A stretch of 64,000 bases of DNA from Leishmania infantum JPCM5 (lineage: Eukaryota; Euglenozoa; Kinetoplastea; Trypanosomatida; Trypanosomatidae): positions 692,001 to 756,000 of the forward strand of contig NC_009415.2 in NCBI RefSeq assembly GCF_000002875.2, in the 5' to 3' direction. Positions 44,301 through 53,872 of the stretch are shown here, piece after piece. Positions within the stretch are counted from its first letter, which is position 1. Each line of letters opens with the position of its first letter. Below the pieces are notes generated by a model. It made no database searches, was not told the DNA's origin, and saw only the letters and a list, made by a program, of their open reading frames with translations. The translations under genes were made by a program, and so were the position numbers.

Positions 44301-45171
44301 TGCGGGAGGACTCTGCCTGCAGCTTCGTCAGCGCCATGGAGTTTCTGGAGCTAGAGCTAAGCGGGTACGATGGCAGCGCACGTGGCGTAACCAAGGAGGA
44401 CGCGTGAAAGCATGAGATAGAGGACGAGATCGCCGCGTGACTGCTATGCAGTGCAGCCTCCGTCTCGAGGCTCTCGCTGTTGCCGTCATAGTGGATATGC
44501 GGACTATAATACAGTAGTGAGCTGGTGCGCGAGTGCAGCGCGCGGCCAGTGTTGCTATCGGTGTGAACTGTGAGTGATGACACGGTTGCCATCGTAATCT
44601 TCGAGGAATCCCCTGAAGTCGTGGGAGCAGCAGCAGTGTCGGTGGTGGCATCTCGAGGAGACGCTCTTCGAGTGGCGTTTAGTGACAAGGGTGCAACAGC
44701 AGCGGGCTCGCTTGAGCATAGCGGCTCCAGCGGTGACTGTGAAGCGAGGAAGGGGACGAGATCCGTGAATTCAGGCGACGCAGGCCTCCATGCGCAGGCT
44801 GCCTGCGTGGTCCCCAGCTGCGCATCAGAGCTGCACATGCGCCGTGCATGCAAGAGAGAGAGCTCCTCCTCTTCACTAATGACCGTCTCACGCACTGGTG
44901 GCGTGAAAAGGACCTGCTCACACGGTTGCGTGCCGTGGTAGCACCGTCGACGGCGTTCAAGTTCGTTGGGACTCTTGCTGCTACTGATATGGGGCTCCCT
45001 ATGTAGCGAGGGTTTCGCAGTCGTCAAATCTTCAAAAGCGTCGATGAAGACAGGTGCACTGACAGGTATGGAGTGGTCGGCAGCGCTACCGCGAGAAGAC
45101 ACCGTTGCAGATGCTTCGGGGAGGCTTGCCGGGGACGACAGTGCCTTGCATAAGGCACCGCTCCGCAACAT
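38320..45171 (-). CDS. PDK1-like AGC protein kinase with large insertions and a C-terminal PH-like region (2283 aa)
   Basis: This is a serine/threonine kinase resembling 3-phosphoinositide-dependent kinase 1, which phosphorylates activation loops of other AGC kinases at membranes. Visible motifs: glycine loop LGSGAYGIV (about 467), catalytic lysine in VATKVIEK (about 1218), HNELRMASRL in helix C, HRDLKPEN (about 1465), ADFGDAC (about 1490), GGTPSYISPE (about 1508), and ALKAHPFFADISWDKV (about 1635), which is PDK1-like. Beyond it, APRLLLVNLDLHMVQFEIPW (about 1720) and ADLWGVKIHHLQ (about 1805) resemble the strands and helix of the PDK1 PH domain. About 735 residues separate the glycine loop from the lysine, and about 150 separate helix E from the catalytic loop. 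These and both ends are Ser/Thr-rich. All key catalytic residues are present, so it is probably active. The start is the ATG at 45171, after a good splice acceptor. Confidence 0.9.
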   Translation of the reverse strand: MLRSGALCKALSSPASLPEASATVSSRGSAADHSIPVSAPVFIDAFEDLTTAKPSLHREPHISSSKSPNELERRRRCYHGTQPCEQVLFTPPVRETVISEEEELSLLHARRMCSSDAQLGTTQAACAWRPASPEFTDLVPFLASQSPLEPLCSSEPAAVAPLSLNATRRASPRDATTDTAAAPTTSGDSSKITMATVSSLTVHTDSNTGRALHSRTSSLLYYSPHIHYDGNSESLETEAALHSSHAAISSSISCFHASSLVTPRALPSYPLSSSSRNSMALTKLQAESSRSEGNRSSSPTGTCGGAACIISDALALTHEKPDHLLLRALASEEGAYVPPLSTFTTTQCTIPPITAPQAEKQNVNTKSGFAPSVPSIRLPVAYSIPVSDSERSLASIPALGYGPRSTPNACSLTSARSGPSARSARHSNRCTSTLRNGVPTLKELFPTLPDELYLTRDRLCISHDSKRRLGSGAYGIVQQAELYPPGVEAPRMFTPTSESAASTSIPSTPCFSPANGRVSIHSFSSIAAAVGNHENVAGASNGGYFGAEQTGRPGAMALAAKTSGNIHFRTVSMFSSDSVTASALPLHQQPYNGQTASFYNGVDDMVRWSSAVESVKDLPWGHALSLNNDATPNMTTAQATVLSPTSGSHETPAFDAVSTASSEGQHSASQSSSVERPLHCKTTAATTMDFNCQTQNDLRLPAVLGLRLGHNPDLRVSPRTSLPVSSGHLSGRVCGAATAVDDAGESTVCTGICEEGRDCLASVIESVRPSRGEGEAVDGETEPWAQHSMTSRTGRGAFALPHSPVGGGRAYRSSSMRVWRRVACGRGNESEGSGLRTYPSFTSPTIHEVSMGTSSAAAVEGKQTPCCEMVVPPATVDAYLHRFLSRTADLVSSKFVDHVDAADHTVREAAVVGADANDKAQAEGYGCLPSALPRALEDREEGGEYEPAEKTSATPERRGPESRRQRMQESLEMSRSSFLVSISYAEHELTCSDAGDETLTLTAQQAIEGAIREAQEEHQHAMDQTPEGTEKTPGAGLRLRLKGHDISCAGSEAQSEMRSDGEAATTTSTDVVLAAAAGEAERMAQRFTHLSTGTSAPASTAMAKSTNAGFFGPRTHVGGGVGGDAILGGHVTPSSTSNSWTPSGTAPIGASAAASAMSATSITRPGNLGGALVSGGTNNTLQSSFDFPRTPAVHHDMKPSMVSDALSSGAVPFRSVATKVIEKVDLTRNAMKLNAFHNELRMASRLRHPCLVNMFGVAEDAKHFYLVMDLAEKGNLAQYQQRFGVRATREMAPQFTADVVLALEYLRDGSQHSYWVTPPPDSTDDSLLQDHRHCTSRTLGMRGSAGEASAAEPRGLPGSTSAHLLRQATESASAATVSKRLSLSAPTTPPLPSQHTGATDATDNVGADACSSVSAVRLVPRESMSESSESPLRTSSTAFGHEPPVPAHTATLPRQQDDNGRSVAQQDSIIVHRDLKPENLLLTWDFHVKLADFGDACFYGDNEANNFGGTPSYISPEVFARCKASPYSDLWALGCVLYELLVGERLFSGSLVEVGTAVQQFKPEALIFPDTLTSTMADSLTAKGRDARERGTGSAAGIAEAAKDLVRQLLQPVPEERLGSAERGGFDALKAHPFFADISWDKVLQTTNMTTTNTNYTAELAEYLEPTEAVVYCSPVKLLPTVEGSSSKEHLSTKSGGTNSRSTQIALVMALTDAPRLLLVNLDLHMVQFEIPWSTELCVSVLRTERFTVTVPFSDVLRSPSIPVPGSTLPPTTTAETSPMHSSSNFSAAAANTITYTFSDCNGRADLWGVKIHHLQSMCSAKLESGSAAGRSLPRLYSTPVVPTAGGAFHLPRSSASSQQLKHQRRRDTPTLSPRAGRRFLQWPRTTPRTMRAGSLGSLTFSSNERSIGAPRDMRSTAATGTCAALSSDACGCTLSARITPATRTRATSSSHRISVSQSSAFTVSSAAAATPCTPSVMLHSSDMLQPPSLTGAALPSFHRGSATVTVTIASSNTSDSPRGSLNTWKANVGDSESVSSPKSPLEFDCTQSTACARPAAPPPLCSTASTSANTPGVSPTNTTAIPIGGEDSPQCGGNVSEARWNGYFLTPATSTCASTGALHPLSASATATYASGSVPESALGCSSSVGNVTPHLAFCSGPRCGGEGLLSNSFEVTHEALSQGEGTPGPWNTPTQADSTTGTPGTPGVLRLPSVCRDKEEGGAVGGGAPIIALAETAPAAAAAAAKLPIKRSQARQQYHGAQKMKSKPCSAAATSSTAEVALEKR

Positions 45172-48100
45172 TCCTATGAAACGTGGTTCAGCTACGAGGG
45201 TGGGAAAGCCACGAAAGAAAAGTACAACCGAAAAAAAAAGAAAAGAGATCTCAGTAAGCGTTCGACCGCGCCCCTGCCCTCTGCGCCCTATCGCCGTCGT
45301 CGTTCCGATCCCCAGCGCGGATGCGATGACTCTATAAGGAGAGCGTGTGTGGCACAAGATTGGTGTCTGTGTTGGTAACGCCCTCCCGCCACCATTCACA
45401 AACTCTCTCTCTCCTCCGCTTGCCTTTACGCAGGAAGAGAGGCTCCGTCCGCGTGGTGGTGGGGTGTTACAGTTCGAGTACGTGTGCGCAGGATCACCCA
45501 AGAGTATGCACCAAGACACAGAGGCGGGCAGAAAGGCGGACGAGCTTCCACACGGGGGGAGAGAGAGAGACTTTCAGGTCCGGCTAACGCGGTCTTTTGC
45601 CGCACTGCGGGAGGCAAAAAAAAATGTCATGAGCATATAGAAGAGAAGTGAGTGAGGGGTGTTGTCCAGGAGCTCTGAGAAGCAGTGAGCCATGGATAGA
45701 CGCAGAGCAAACAGCTTGCGTGGGACGAAGAAGCATTCCTCGCCATCTAATGAGAAAGATGAGCGCTGAACACGACCAGCCTGTTGACCTCCACACAAGA
45801 TTCCAGAGCTAAAACTGCTGTCCTTCACCCCCCCCCCTCCGACGCCAGCGGAGTCTCTGAGGAGCAGATGAGGACAGGAGGTAGGCGAACCAAAATGCCC
45901 ACATGATCACCCAGTGCGCAATGGAAACTGCACAGACATGGGTGATGGTCAAGAAGCCACAACCCTCCTCCCCCATAGGGCATGAATCCCAAATGCATGC
46001 TCACACTTGCAGGAGGCATTGTCACTGCGAGTCGCCCTTGCGGATTCTATTCATTTTTTCCTCATTACTCAAACTCCGCTGTACAGCGGACACGAGCGCA
46101 TGCGACCGCTGTAGCGAAGATATGTTCAAGAGAAAATAAATCAAGACAGACATGCTCTTCTCGCAAGGTGGGGATAGAAGAGTGAAGCTTTCCCGTTGAT
46201 AGCATCCCCCCCCTATTGTTTTCCTGTTTCGCTCCCTCCCATTTTCCAGCTTTGCCTTCCCACAGCTGCAGAGGGGGGGGAGAAGTCGGCGAGGCGCAAA
46301 GAGGAGGCCGTGTCCCCGCACTGACATCACTTGGCCTGACTCGGTCGCTGAAGCGGATTTTTTTTTGTTTGCTTCACCTTCTGTCTTGCGCTGCCCGCGC
46401 ACCCTTTTTCGTCACCATCGCCAGCTTCAAGAGAGGATCCGCCTCTTCCAAGACGTCCAGGTACCCATCACATAAAATAAGACAGCAAGACTCAGAAAAA
46501 AAAAACGACACAAAAGAACAACGCGTCTCTTCCTTCTGTTGCCCTTCTCCCTCACGCGCGACTCACAGACATGAAGTGGAGAGCAAAGAAGACGGGACAA
46601 GGAAGCCCGAAAAAATCGCTCTTCTCGCGTCATCGCCTTTTTGCTTTTCATTCGGGCGGTGGTGGTGGTGGCGGAGGGAGCTCGAGCGTTCTGCGGCCCG
46701 CGGACTCCTCTTTGTTTTCTGCAGAAATGCGCAAAAAAGGGGGAAAGCAAAGAAAAAAAAAATAAAAAAGGGCACAGTGAAGCTAACACAGTCACCACAC
46801 CAAATGAAAGAAAACCGGGAGAGAAAAGCGGCGCCTTCTGCTGAGCGCTCGGGCACGTCAGCGGCAGCGGATTCCTCTCTCTCGCTCTTTGGGGGAGCAC
46901 AACAGAGAAGGAGAAAGGAGGGAAAGAGGCGCCAGAAGACTTACCAGGAGGAGCACAAGAAAGCGAAAAGAGCAGCTGTCATGGGTGGCGAAAACGTCTT
47001 GAAAAAAAAAAAGAGCAAGACGGCAGAAAGGGACGAAAAGACGAGAGCGTGCAGTTCCTCCGACTCTTCCGCTTGACCCATACCTGTCATCCATCCTTGA
47101 GCACATGCGAGCACCTGCTGCCCTCGCCAGCGTGTGAGAAAAAAAGAGAAGGCAAAGGGGGGGGGGACTGGCTTCTGTGCTGTGCCCCTACGGAATCGCT
47201 GTTTGCCCTTTCGATGCCTTCTCCCAAAGCGCAGGGCCCACCCTTCCCTGCCCACCATATTCTCTTGCCCGCCGGCTGACGTGATGGGGGTTGGCCGGGT
47301 GGCGCTGACTGGAGATCACACACGAGGTGGTAAAACTAGCTGCCATCCTCCCCGGCAGGAGAGAGCCGCCAAGCACACGCGCACACGCCCGTACATCGTT
47401 GCCGGCAGCCGCCCGGGAGAAACAGCTGAGGTGCCCCCTACAGGAGGGCACAGCGCTTTCGCAATGGGAAGGCGAGGATTCAAAACCCATCAAACTCCGT
47501 GGCTTAAGTGTGGGAGATGAGCTGGACACAAGACATATGCCTGCACCTATAATAATAGCTGATCAGCCCTCTGGGCACTATCCCGGCGACACGAGCGTTT
47601 TTCTCAGTGCGATCTCATCGCACGAGCTGCAGGAGAGGGGGACAAGAGGGAGGGCAGGAGAAGCGATAGCCACCACCATTCAACGCTCTTGGGTACATCT
47701 ATACCATAATATGTACCCTGCAGAGCTCCAACGGTGGTGGAGAGTGGAAAATGCCAAGTATAGCCCGTGGTTCACGAAGGGATGATGAAAGGAAGATAGA
47801 GTGGGCCCAGACGGGATGGAGTAAATGAAAATCAAGAGCGTAGCATAGACGGCACACGCACACGTGGCAAAAAAGCAAGAGGCACACTCCTGTCAACACA
47901 ACAGCGATACGAAAAAAAAAAGAAAGTGAGCATGCACGAGCGCCACAAAGAGGCAGTGCGAAAAGCGCACGTCCTTCGTGAAACGGGCGAGAGGGAAAGA
48001 GGCAAACAATGGCAGAATAAATCAATAAAAAATCAAGCAAAATTACACCGGCTCGTTTTCCTTCTTTTCTCTTGACAGATGCGTGGACGTCGGCGTTTTG

Positions 48101-51100
48101 TGCTCAGCCATTTCGTGGATCCAAGATGCACGCGTGTTCCTTGTGCTTATGTGTGTTATTTTTCTCCAAGAGTTGCTTGAAATCAAACGAAGGGGCGAAA
48201 GGGGGAGGGATGGAGGACAAGAGAAATACGAAAAAGAGAGACAGAACCTTTGTCTGTGGCACCTGCCACTGCGCTGCTGTCATGTGCGGCAGTTTTGTGC
48301 GTTTCGTTTCTCTGGTGGTGTGTACGTCTGCGTACACCAAAGAGGAGAAACTGAAAATGAAACGGAAGGGAACACATGCATGTGCTCGCTCGGAAGAGCT
48401 TAGTGGTAATGGCCGGCCAACATGTGGCGAGCACGTCCTCACCTCCACGCCACGCTGCGCACACGCACACACATACAAACACAAGCACCCCCATATGCGT
48501 ACACACATGCATGCCAATACACACCCACAGACAGCGAGGGTAATAAGCGCAGATCCATAGAGTCGGGTGCGCTCTCAAACAGTTGAGCACTATGCCATGC
48601 TATAAAAAGGGAGGGGGGAAGAAAACACTGGCACAAGAGGGAAAAAAGAAGGCATCAGAATCATAGAGCTTCATAAAAGATTGATGAAAGAGGAGCGACG
48701 AGGAAAAGGTAAGAGATAAAATTTGAGTGAAAGTAGCCCCCCATCAAAAAAAACAGTCAGCCAGTTACATAGGAAAAATATATGCGTGCTTGTCTCGATG
48801 AAGAGCGAATGCGGGTGTGTCAAGCTCGGATTTGTCACAATATAGAAAAAAATGCGGGCAATAAAAAGAGTAAACGAGTATTCTGAGGTGGTGGTGTTGG
48901 TCTGCTCTCTGAAGTGGTTCTCCGAAGGCACGTGCCTCTTCTTCTCAGAGGCTTGACCTTTTTTCTTTTTTTTTTGGTTATTACCATTTTTCCACGTCAT
49001 TCTTTATTCGGTGACACATTTCTCTTGCTTTGGTGCGTGTGTGTGTGTGTGCGTATGTGTATGTTTGCGTGCATCTGTTGAGCGTGTATTGTTGCAGACC
49101 GTAAAGCCCTTGTTTAGCTTTTTTTTCCTTTGTTCGTACGATGATGAGAACGGTGTCTGGCAAGCACGCATACCCCTTCTTTTCGATCACTGTGCACGCC
49201 GTTTCTGTGTTTAGGCCTTTATCGGTTTCATAGAATTATAGTTTGACATGATGCTATGAGAGAGGGACACACGGGATAGAGAGCCCAAGAACAGTAGCTC
49301 TTAGAAGAAAGAAAACGGAGGTAGTGGTGGGAAGCGCCATATGCGTAGAGGTGGCATACACGTCAAAGAAAAGAAAGCAAGCAGCACTAGGCGAAAAAGA
49401 AAACGCTCAAGACAGGCAAAGCAGAAACACAGAGAAGGGATACACGTAAGAGTGGGTTGAACAACAGGGATTATGCAACCACTTCTTGAAAATGGAGAGA
49501 CGAAAAAAAAAAGCCTGCAAAGGCTTCTCTTTCTCGATGGACATGATTTTGAAACAGTGACAGCAAGTATACACCCTTGTGAGTGTTGTTGTATGTGTAT
49601 ATGTGTGTTTGTGTTAGTTCCCCGACATGTCCATCGCACCTTGTCATGATGGCATAGGCGCTCTGCGAATCAGCATGTGTAGGTGTCACTAGCTGTATGT
49701 TGGCGTGGTCGTCACGCATGCTATCGAACAGCAGCGCCGGATATACAAGTAAAAAAAAAGAAGGAAAACGTTTAGCGAAATACTATACAAAAGACTTTCC
49801 TATGAATGCAGGACATGAAAAAGAGAGAAAAAGAGGAGAGGGGGAGGGGAGGGGAGGGAACAGTCCCTCTCGTCACACATGCAAACATGAAAGAGTTATG
49901 TCACTGTGGTTCTGAAAGCAGCTTCGCTATCGCGGCAGCACGCACAAAAACGCTGCGTGCGGTAGTATCATGCTCTGGCGACGGTGTTGCGCTTTCTCAT
50001 GTGTGTCAAGGGAGAGAGAACACACGAGGAAACACAACGGTGGTATAGTGAAAGGGTACTAAAAGAGAACGCAGAGCATCTCTGATCGGGTAAAAGAAGG
50101 GCGGGTGTAAATCATTAAAGCTGATGAAGCGAAGGAAAAAAGAGACGTTCAGGGCCTCTGCGGGGCTATGCTTCTGAACACTTCATGCGTTTCTCGATTT
50201 CCCGCGTAGAAGAGGGAAGCGGTTGGAGAGATGGGGAATGAAAAGTGCGCCACTTGGGACATCAACACTGTTTGCATGAGTCTCACATGGCCTCGCCGCC
50301 TAGTTGCACATTTTCGGTGGCAGGATGCCTTCACACTTCCTTCGGGGGTTTAATGGGTTTGTGAACGACTACGAACATCAAAGCCCAATGACTCGGCCAC
50401 TGCCCGTGCCTGTCACCAGCCGTCTATTTGTATGCATTTGATACTCGGTAGACTGGATCGAACACGATCGAGGTGGGCAGCGGTATGCAGGTGCGGCCCC
50501 CTCCTGAAGACTTGCCAGGCCTTCCATGTTATTGGCAGCCGTTCTCCCCACCCTCCTCTCCTCTCCGACGGGCCCGATGCGCATCCTTAAGGCAGCCCAA
50601 AGATGGGACGTAGAAATGCTTTTTTGTTGTTTGTTTGTTTTGCCGGTGGAGGAGGAGCACAGAGAGGGGGGCAAATGGAGAGCAGAAACAAACACCAGGC
50701 AGGGCGCTAGCACAGGAAAGAATTCGAATGAGTAGCCTACACAGGAGAAACACACAAAACGAACGAAGAAGGAAAAAGTGGGGGGAGGGTCCAAACGAAA
50801 ACAAACAACGGAAAGGCGGTAAAAAAAAAAAGATGGCCTTCGAAAGAGGTGGGAAAAAGAAAACACAAACACAAAAAGGGAGGTAGGGGAGGGGCAGGGA
50901 GAGCAGCGCACATATGAAGACTTGTAACAATGATAACGAGAAAAAAAAAGCAAACAAAAAAAGCACATGTGGACTGCGTAGGTGGGAAAGAAAAGCGCTT
51001 GGTGGCTGCTGCGAGGAAGGCGAGAAGGGAACTAGAAATCTCGAAGCTGCTCATTTTCAGTACCAGCAAAGGAGAGAGTAAAAAGAAGTAGGGTTAAAAC

Positions 51101-52534
51101 GGAGGACTCTAGGAGACAGGCATAATAACAAGGAGAAGCGAAATGTGCACATGAAGACAGGATAACGCGTCAGCGTACGTTGGGTGTCCTAACCGTCTGC
51201 TGTACCACCAGTACCTAGAAACCGAGTTTCCGTGCCGAAAACCATGAGATCGCGTGACACTCGCTTCTCGACATGCGGACACTTGAATAGTCGCGCTTTC
51301 CCCAAAAGACACACACAAACAGAAACGCCCAGACACAGAGACTGGGCAACACAAGAAAAAGATGGAAGATAGTGCTTCCCAGTAGAGAGAGGCGCCGTCG
51401 CATTCAAGCACAGAAAAAAAAGAAGGGAAAAGAGGCTAAGACGAGCGCACAAGCAAAAAACTTGGTTGGCAGAGAAACGTACAGGAGAAAACATGAAAAC
51501 GAAGAAAAGTGTAAAAAAGAAAATGTAAAAGACAAAACCACTCAACATGTCATAGATGAGGTGCCCACGAGCGCGGCCTCGTCGATCACTCTCCAGCATC
51601 ACAAGAGAAGCTGGAAAAAAAATCCAAGAACGGAAATAAAGATGGAAAAAGAGAGAAGAGGCGGAAAGAGTGCCATCCTCTTTCTCGGAATCAAGAAACA
51701 CGTACATATACACACACACGCACAAGACAGACGAGCAGGTATATATGTGCATATACACAGTTACCGCAAACCAGGCGTATGCGAAGCAAAGAAATAAAAG
51801 AACATCCATGGGTAGCAAGCGAAAAGCACAAATCTGCTCGGCACGAGGAGAGACGGTCAAAAGAGAAACCAAAAAGGAGCTGATAGAACAGTGAGAGGGT
51901 GCGAGGGCGAAAGAGTCGGCAATATGAAGATAAAGTAGAAGGTAGACAGGAAAAAAAAAAAGAATGGATCGATTCATAGATTACTTTGAGACGTTTACTA
52001 TGCGTTCCTTTTGTGTGTGTGTGTGTGTGTGAAAAATCGTGAACGAGCGTTGGAGTACGAGTGTGTGCGATTTCTTTCGTAGACTTGAACGACGTTTACT
52101 GCTTAAACAAATGTGGAAAAAGAGGAAAGTGGGGAGAAGAGGGAAAAAAAAGAGCCGGCACAGGGAGGAGGGGCGGAGAGCAGCATCTAAAAGAGAAAAA
52201 AAAAGATAAGAAACCAATTCGAAGAAAGTGAGCGTGAGAAACCGAGAAATAGAAGAGTGAAACGGGGAAAGTTGTAATCATGCGGTGCGGCGGCTGTAAG
52301 CGTGTACAGGAGGGAGTACCGCACACACGCAACAAAACAACAAAACAGCAGAAAAAAAAATCAACGCCTTTTTGATTGTAGAGGAGTGAAAAGAGGGGAG
52401 ACGAGGGATCGAGCTTCAGAGGAAAAAAAAATGAGGAAGAGAACGGGAAAGAAGGCGAAGGCAAAGTGTGCCCAGTAACTACTAGTGAAAAGAAATTTGA
52501 AAACGAGAGACACCGAAAAGAGGTGCCTCGATGT
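45172..52534. other. 7.4-kb gene-poor spacer
   Basis: No gene I accept. It holds the kinase 5' UTR and probably a long 3' UTR for the gene ending at 52535. Much of it is purine-rich on the plus strand. The stretch 47.1-47.8 kb differs in composition and carries a 152-codon plus-strand frame (see findings). A 262-codon minus-strand frame at 51189-51977 is a hydrophobic pyrimidine-tract artefact. Confidence 0.6.
45192..45246 (-). promoter_or_regulatory. Candidate trans-splice acceptor for the PDK1-like kinase
   Basis: On the minus strand CTCTTTTCTTTTTTTTTCGG and further pyrimidines run to CCCTCGTAG; this first AG is at 45193-45192, about 21 nt before the ATG at 45171. The longer open frame to 45519 translates this tract and is therefore not coding. 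Confidence 0.65.
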
Positions 52535-53872
52535 TCAAATAGACAATGAGATCCAGCGGCCATCGCGAAACACCCATGCTTTGGTATTTCCCCAGGACTC
52601 AGAGGACATTGTGCAAGGGAGTGACACGGAGGGAGCAGCGGCAGGGGCAGCGGTGGGGGCAGCAGCGGAGGCAGTGGCGGAGGCATCGGCGGAAGCAGCA
52701 GCGGGGGCAGCGGTAGGGGCAGCGGCAGGGGTAACGGTGGGGCGCCAGGGCTGAGCTGGCATGGTGCCTGGGGTGTATTGCATTTGTGGCATGCCAGAGG
52801 ACGCTGTCGCGCCGCAAGGAACGTGCATCATGGGCAGTGCCGACAGGGCGGATGCTGGAGCAGCGCAGCCCTGCGGAGCGAGGCGTAGGCAACCCTCCCC
52901 GTCCATGAAGACAAAACCCAAGATCGAGCAGTCTGGAAAGGTATTCGCAGCGCTGTCGTTCTTTTGCGGAAAGAAAGACGGCGTGCTCGCGTGCTGAGCC
53001 ACAGGCATGGTGGACGCCGGGAGCGGCTGCATGACGGAAACCGTGTTTGCCAGGTAAGCGGACGAGCCCATTGGCAGGGTAAACGTGCTCTGTACTCCAC
53101 CCCCCATTCCACTCGACGGCGGAGAGGCGGGTATCGCGTACCCAGCTGGCGGGGTCAGAGGCTTCGCGTACAGAGGCAGATTCGGCGAGGACTGCGACTG
53201 CGTCGTCGACTGTTCTGCGCACACCCACGCACAGGGCACGCCAGAGTTGTTACCTGCCACAACCGTCTTCGCCGGATTGGGGGACGGGTCGATGTGCGCG
53301 CTGGCCCACAGAGGGGATTCCACGGATACCTGCCTCGCTGACGCAGACGACGACGCTGGCACCACCGTCCAGTCCGGCGTCTTGCAGGGGGACTCGATGC
53401 TGTGGCGCACCCCATTTATGAAGAAGCACGGAGCGGTAGCATCGCTGCTGTTTTGCGTCGACGCGACACAGCTGCCGCTGCCGCTCTTAGTGGTGGCAGT
53501 AGTTGTAGGCGACGAGTAGAAGGGTGTGGTGCTTCTGCCCGACCCAGCCTGGTCGCCAGGGGATTCGTGATCATCCTCACTCGAGTACCCGTCGTCCTGC
53601 AAGGCAGTTGGGCTGCCGCCAAACGAGGAAGTGCGGAGAGCATCAAGCTTGACTGACAGGACTGTGTCCTTTGCACTCGGGTTTCTCTGCTTGAGCCCGA
53701 TCATGGGGATAGAGCAGGATCCGGGGGTCTTGTTGGCCCCATCCGCATTTGTGGGGTCGGAGTTGCCCTCCAGGTCGAGGTTGCTGAGCAGCTGCTGCCA
53801 CACAAAGGCGTTGTAGTTATGGCAGTCGCCGTCGTCCACACCATCGACGGGGGAAACCTTCCACATCGACAT
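52535..53872 (-). CDS. Low-complexity protein of unknown function (445 aa)
   Basis: I do not recognise this protein. The ATG at 53872 (MSMWKVSPVDG) was chosen because the in-frame extension to 54772 reads through pyrimidine tracts with Phe/Leu/Ser/Cys composition; the third codon is a second ATG at 53866. The N-terminal part has ordinary composition (NAFVWQQLLSNLDLEG). It is followed by Ser/Thr/Gly-rich sequence, a short distinctive segment FFINGVRHSIESPCKTPDW (about 150-170), and Pro/Ser/Met-rich sequence. About residues 377-417 are Ala with Pro, Thr or Ser in near-hexapeptide repeats, and the end is AWVFRDGRWISLSI. The conserved-looking short blocks at both ends suggest a genuine, mostly disordered protein, possibly regulatory; nothing shows a catalytic domain. 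Confidence 0.75.
   Translation of the reverse strand: MSMWKVSPVDGVDDGDCHNYNAFVWQQLLSNLDLEGNSDPTNADGANKTPGSCSIPMIGLKQRNPSAKDTVLSVKLDALRTSSFGGSPTALQDDGYSSEDDHESPGDQAGSGRSTTPFYSSPTTTATTKSGSGSCVASTQNSSDATAPCFFINGVRHSIESPCKTPDWTVVPASSSASARQVSVESPLWASAHIDPSPNPAKTVVAGNNSGVPCAWVCAEQSTTQSQSSPNLPLYAKPLTPPAGYAIPASPPSSGMGGGVQSTFTLPMGSSAYLANTVSVMQPLPASTMPVAQHASTPSFFPQKNDSAANTFPDCSILGFVFMDGEGCLRLAPQGCAAPASALSALPMMHVPCGATASSGMPQMQYTPGTMPAQPWRPTVTPAAAPTAAPAAASADASATASAAAPTAAPAAAPSVSLPCTMSSESWGNTKAWVFRDGRWISLSI
52620..52741. repeat. GCAGCGG/GGGGCAG degenerate repeat within a CDS
   Basis: Imperfect units of GCAGCGGNNGGGGCAGCGG on the plus strand encode alternating Ala, Pro, Thr and Ser on the minus strand. 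This tract probably varies in length between strains while keeping the frame. Confidence 0.75.

Noticed and set aside
45172..45519. 116-codon N-terminal extension of the PDK1-like kinase
   Set aside because: It translates the pyrimidine tract and splice acceptor just upstream of 45171.
51189..51977. 262-codon minus-strand frame resembling a membrane protein
   Set aside because: The hydrophobic runs come from T-rich tracts; no conserved motif and the start directly follows a poly-T run.
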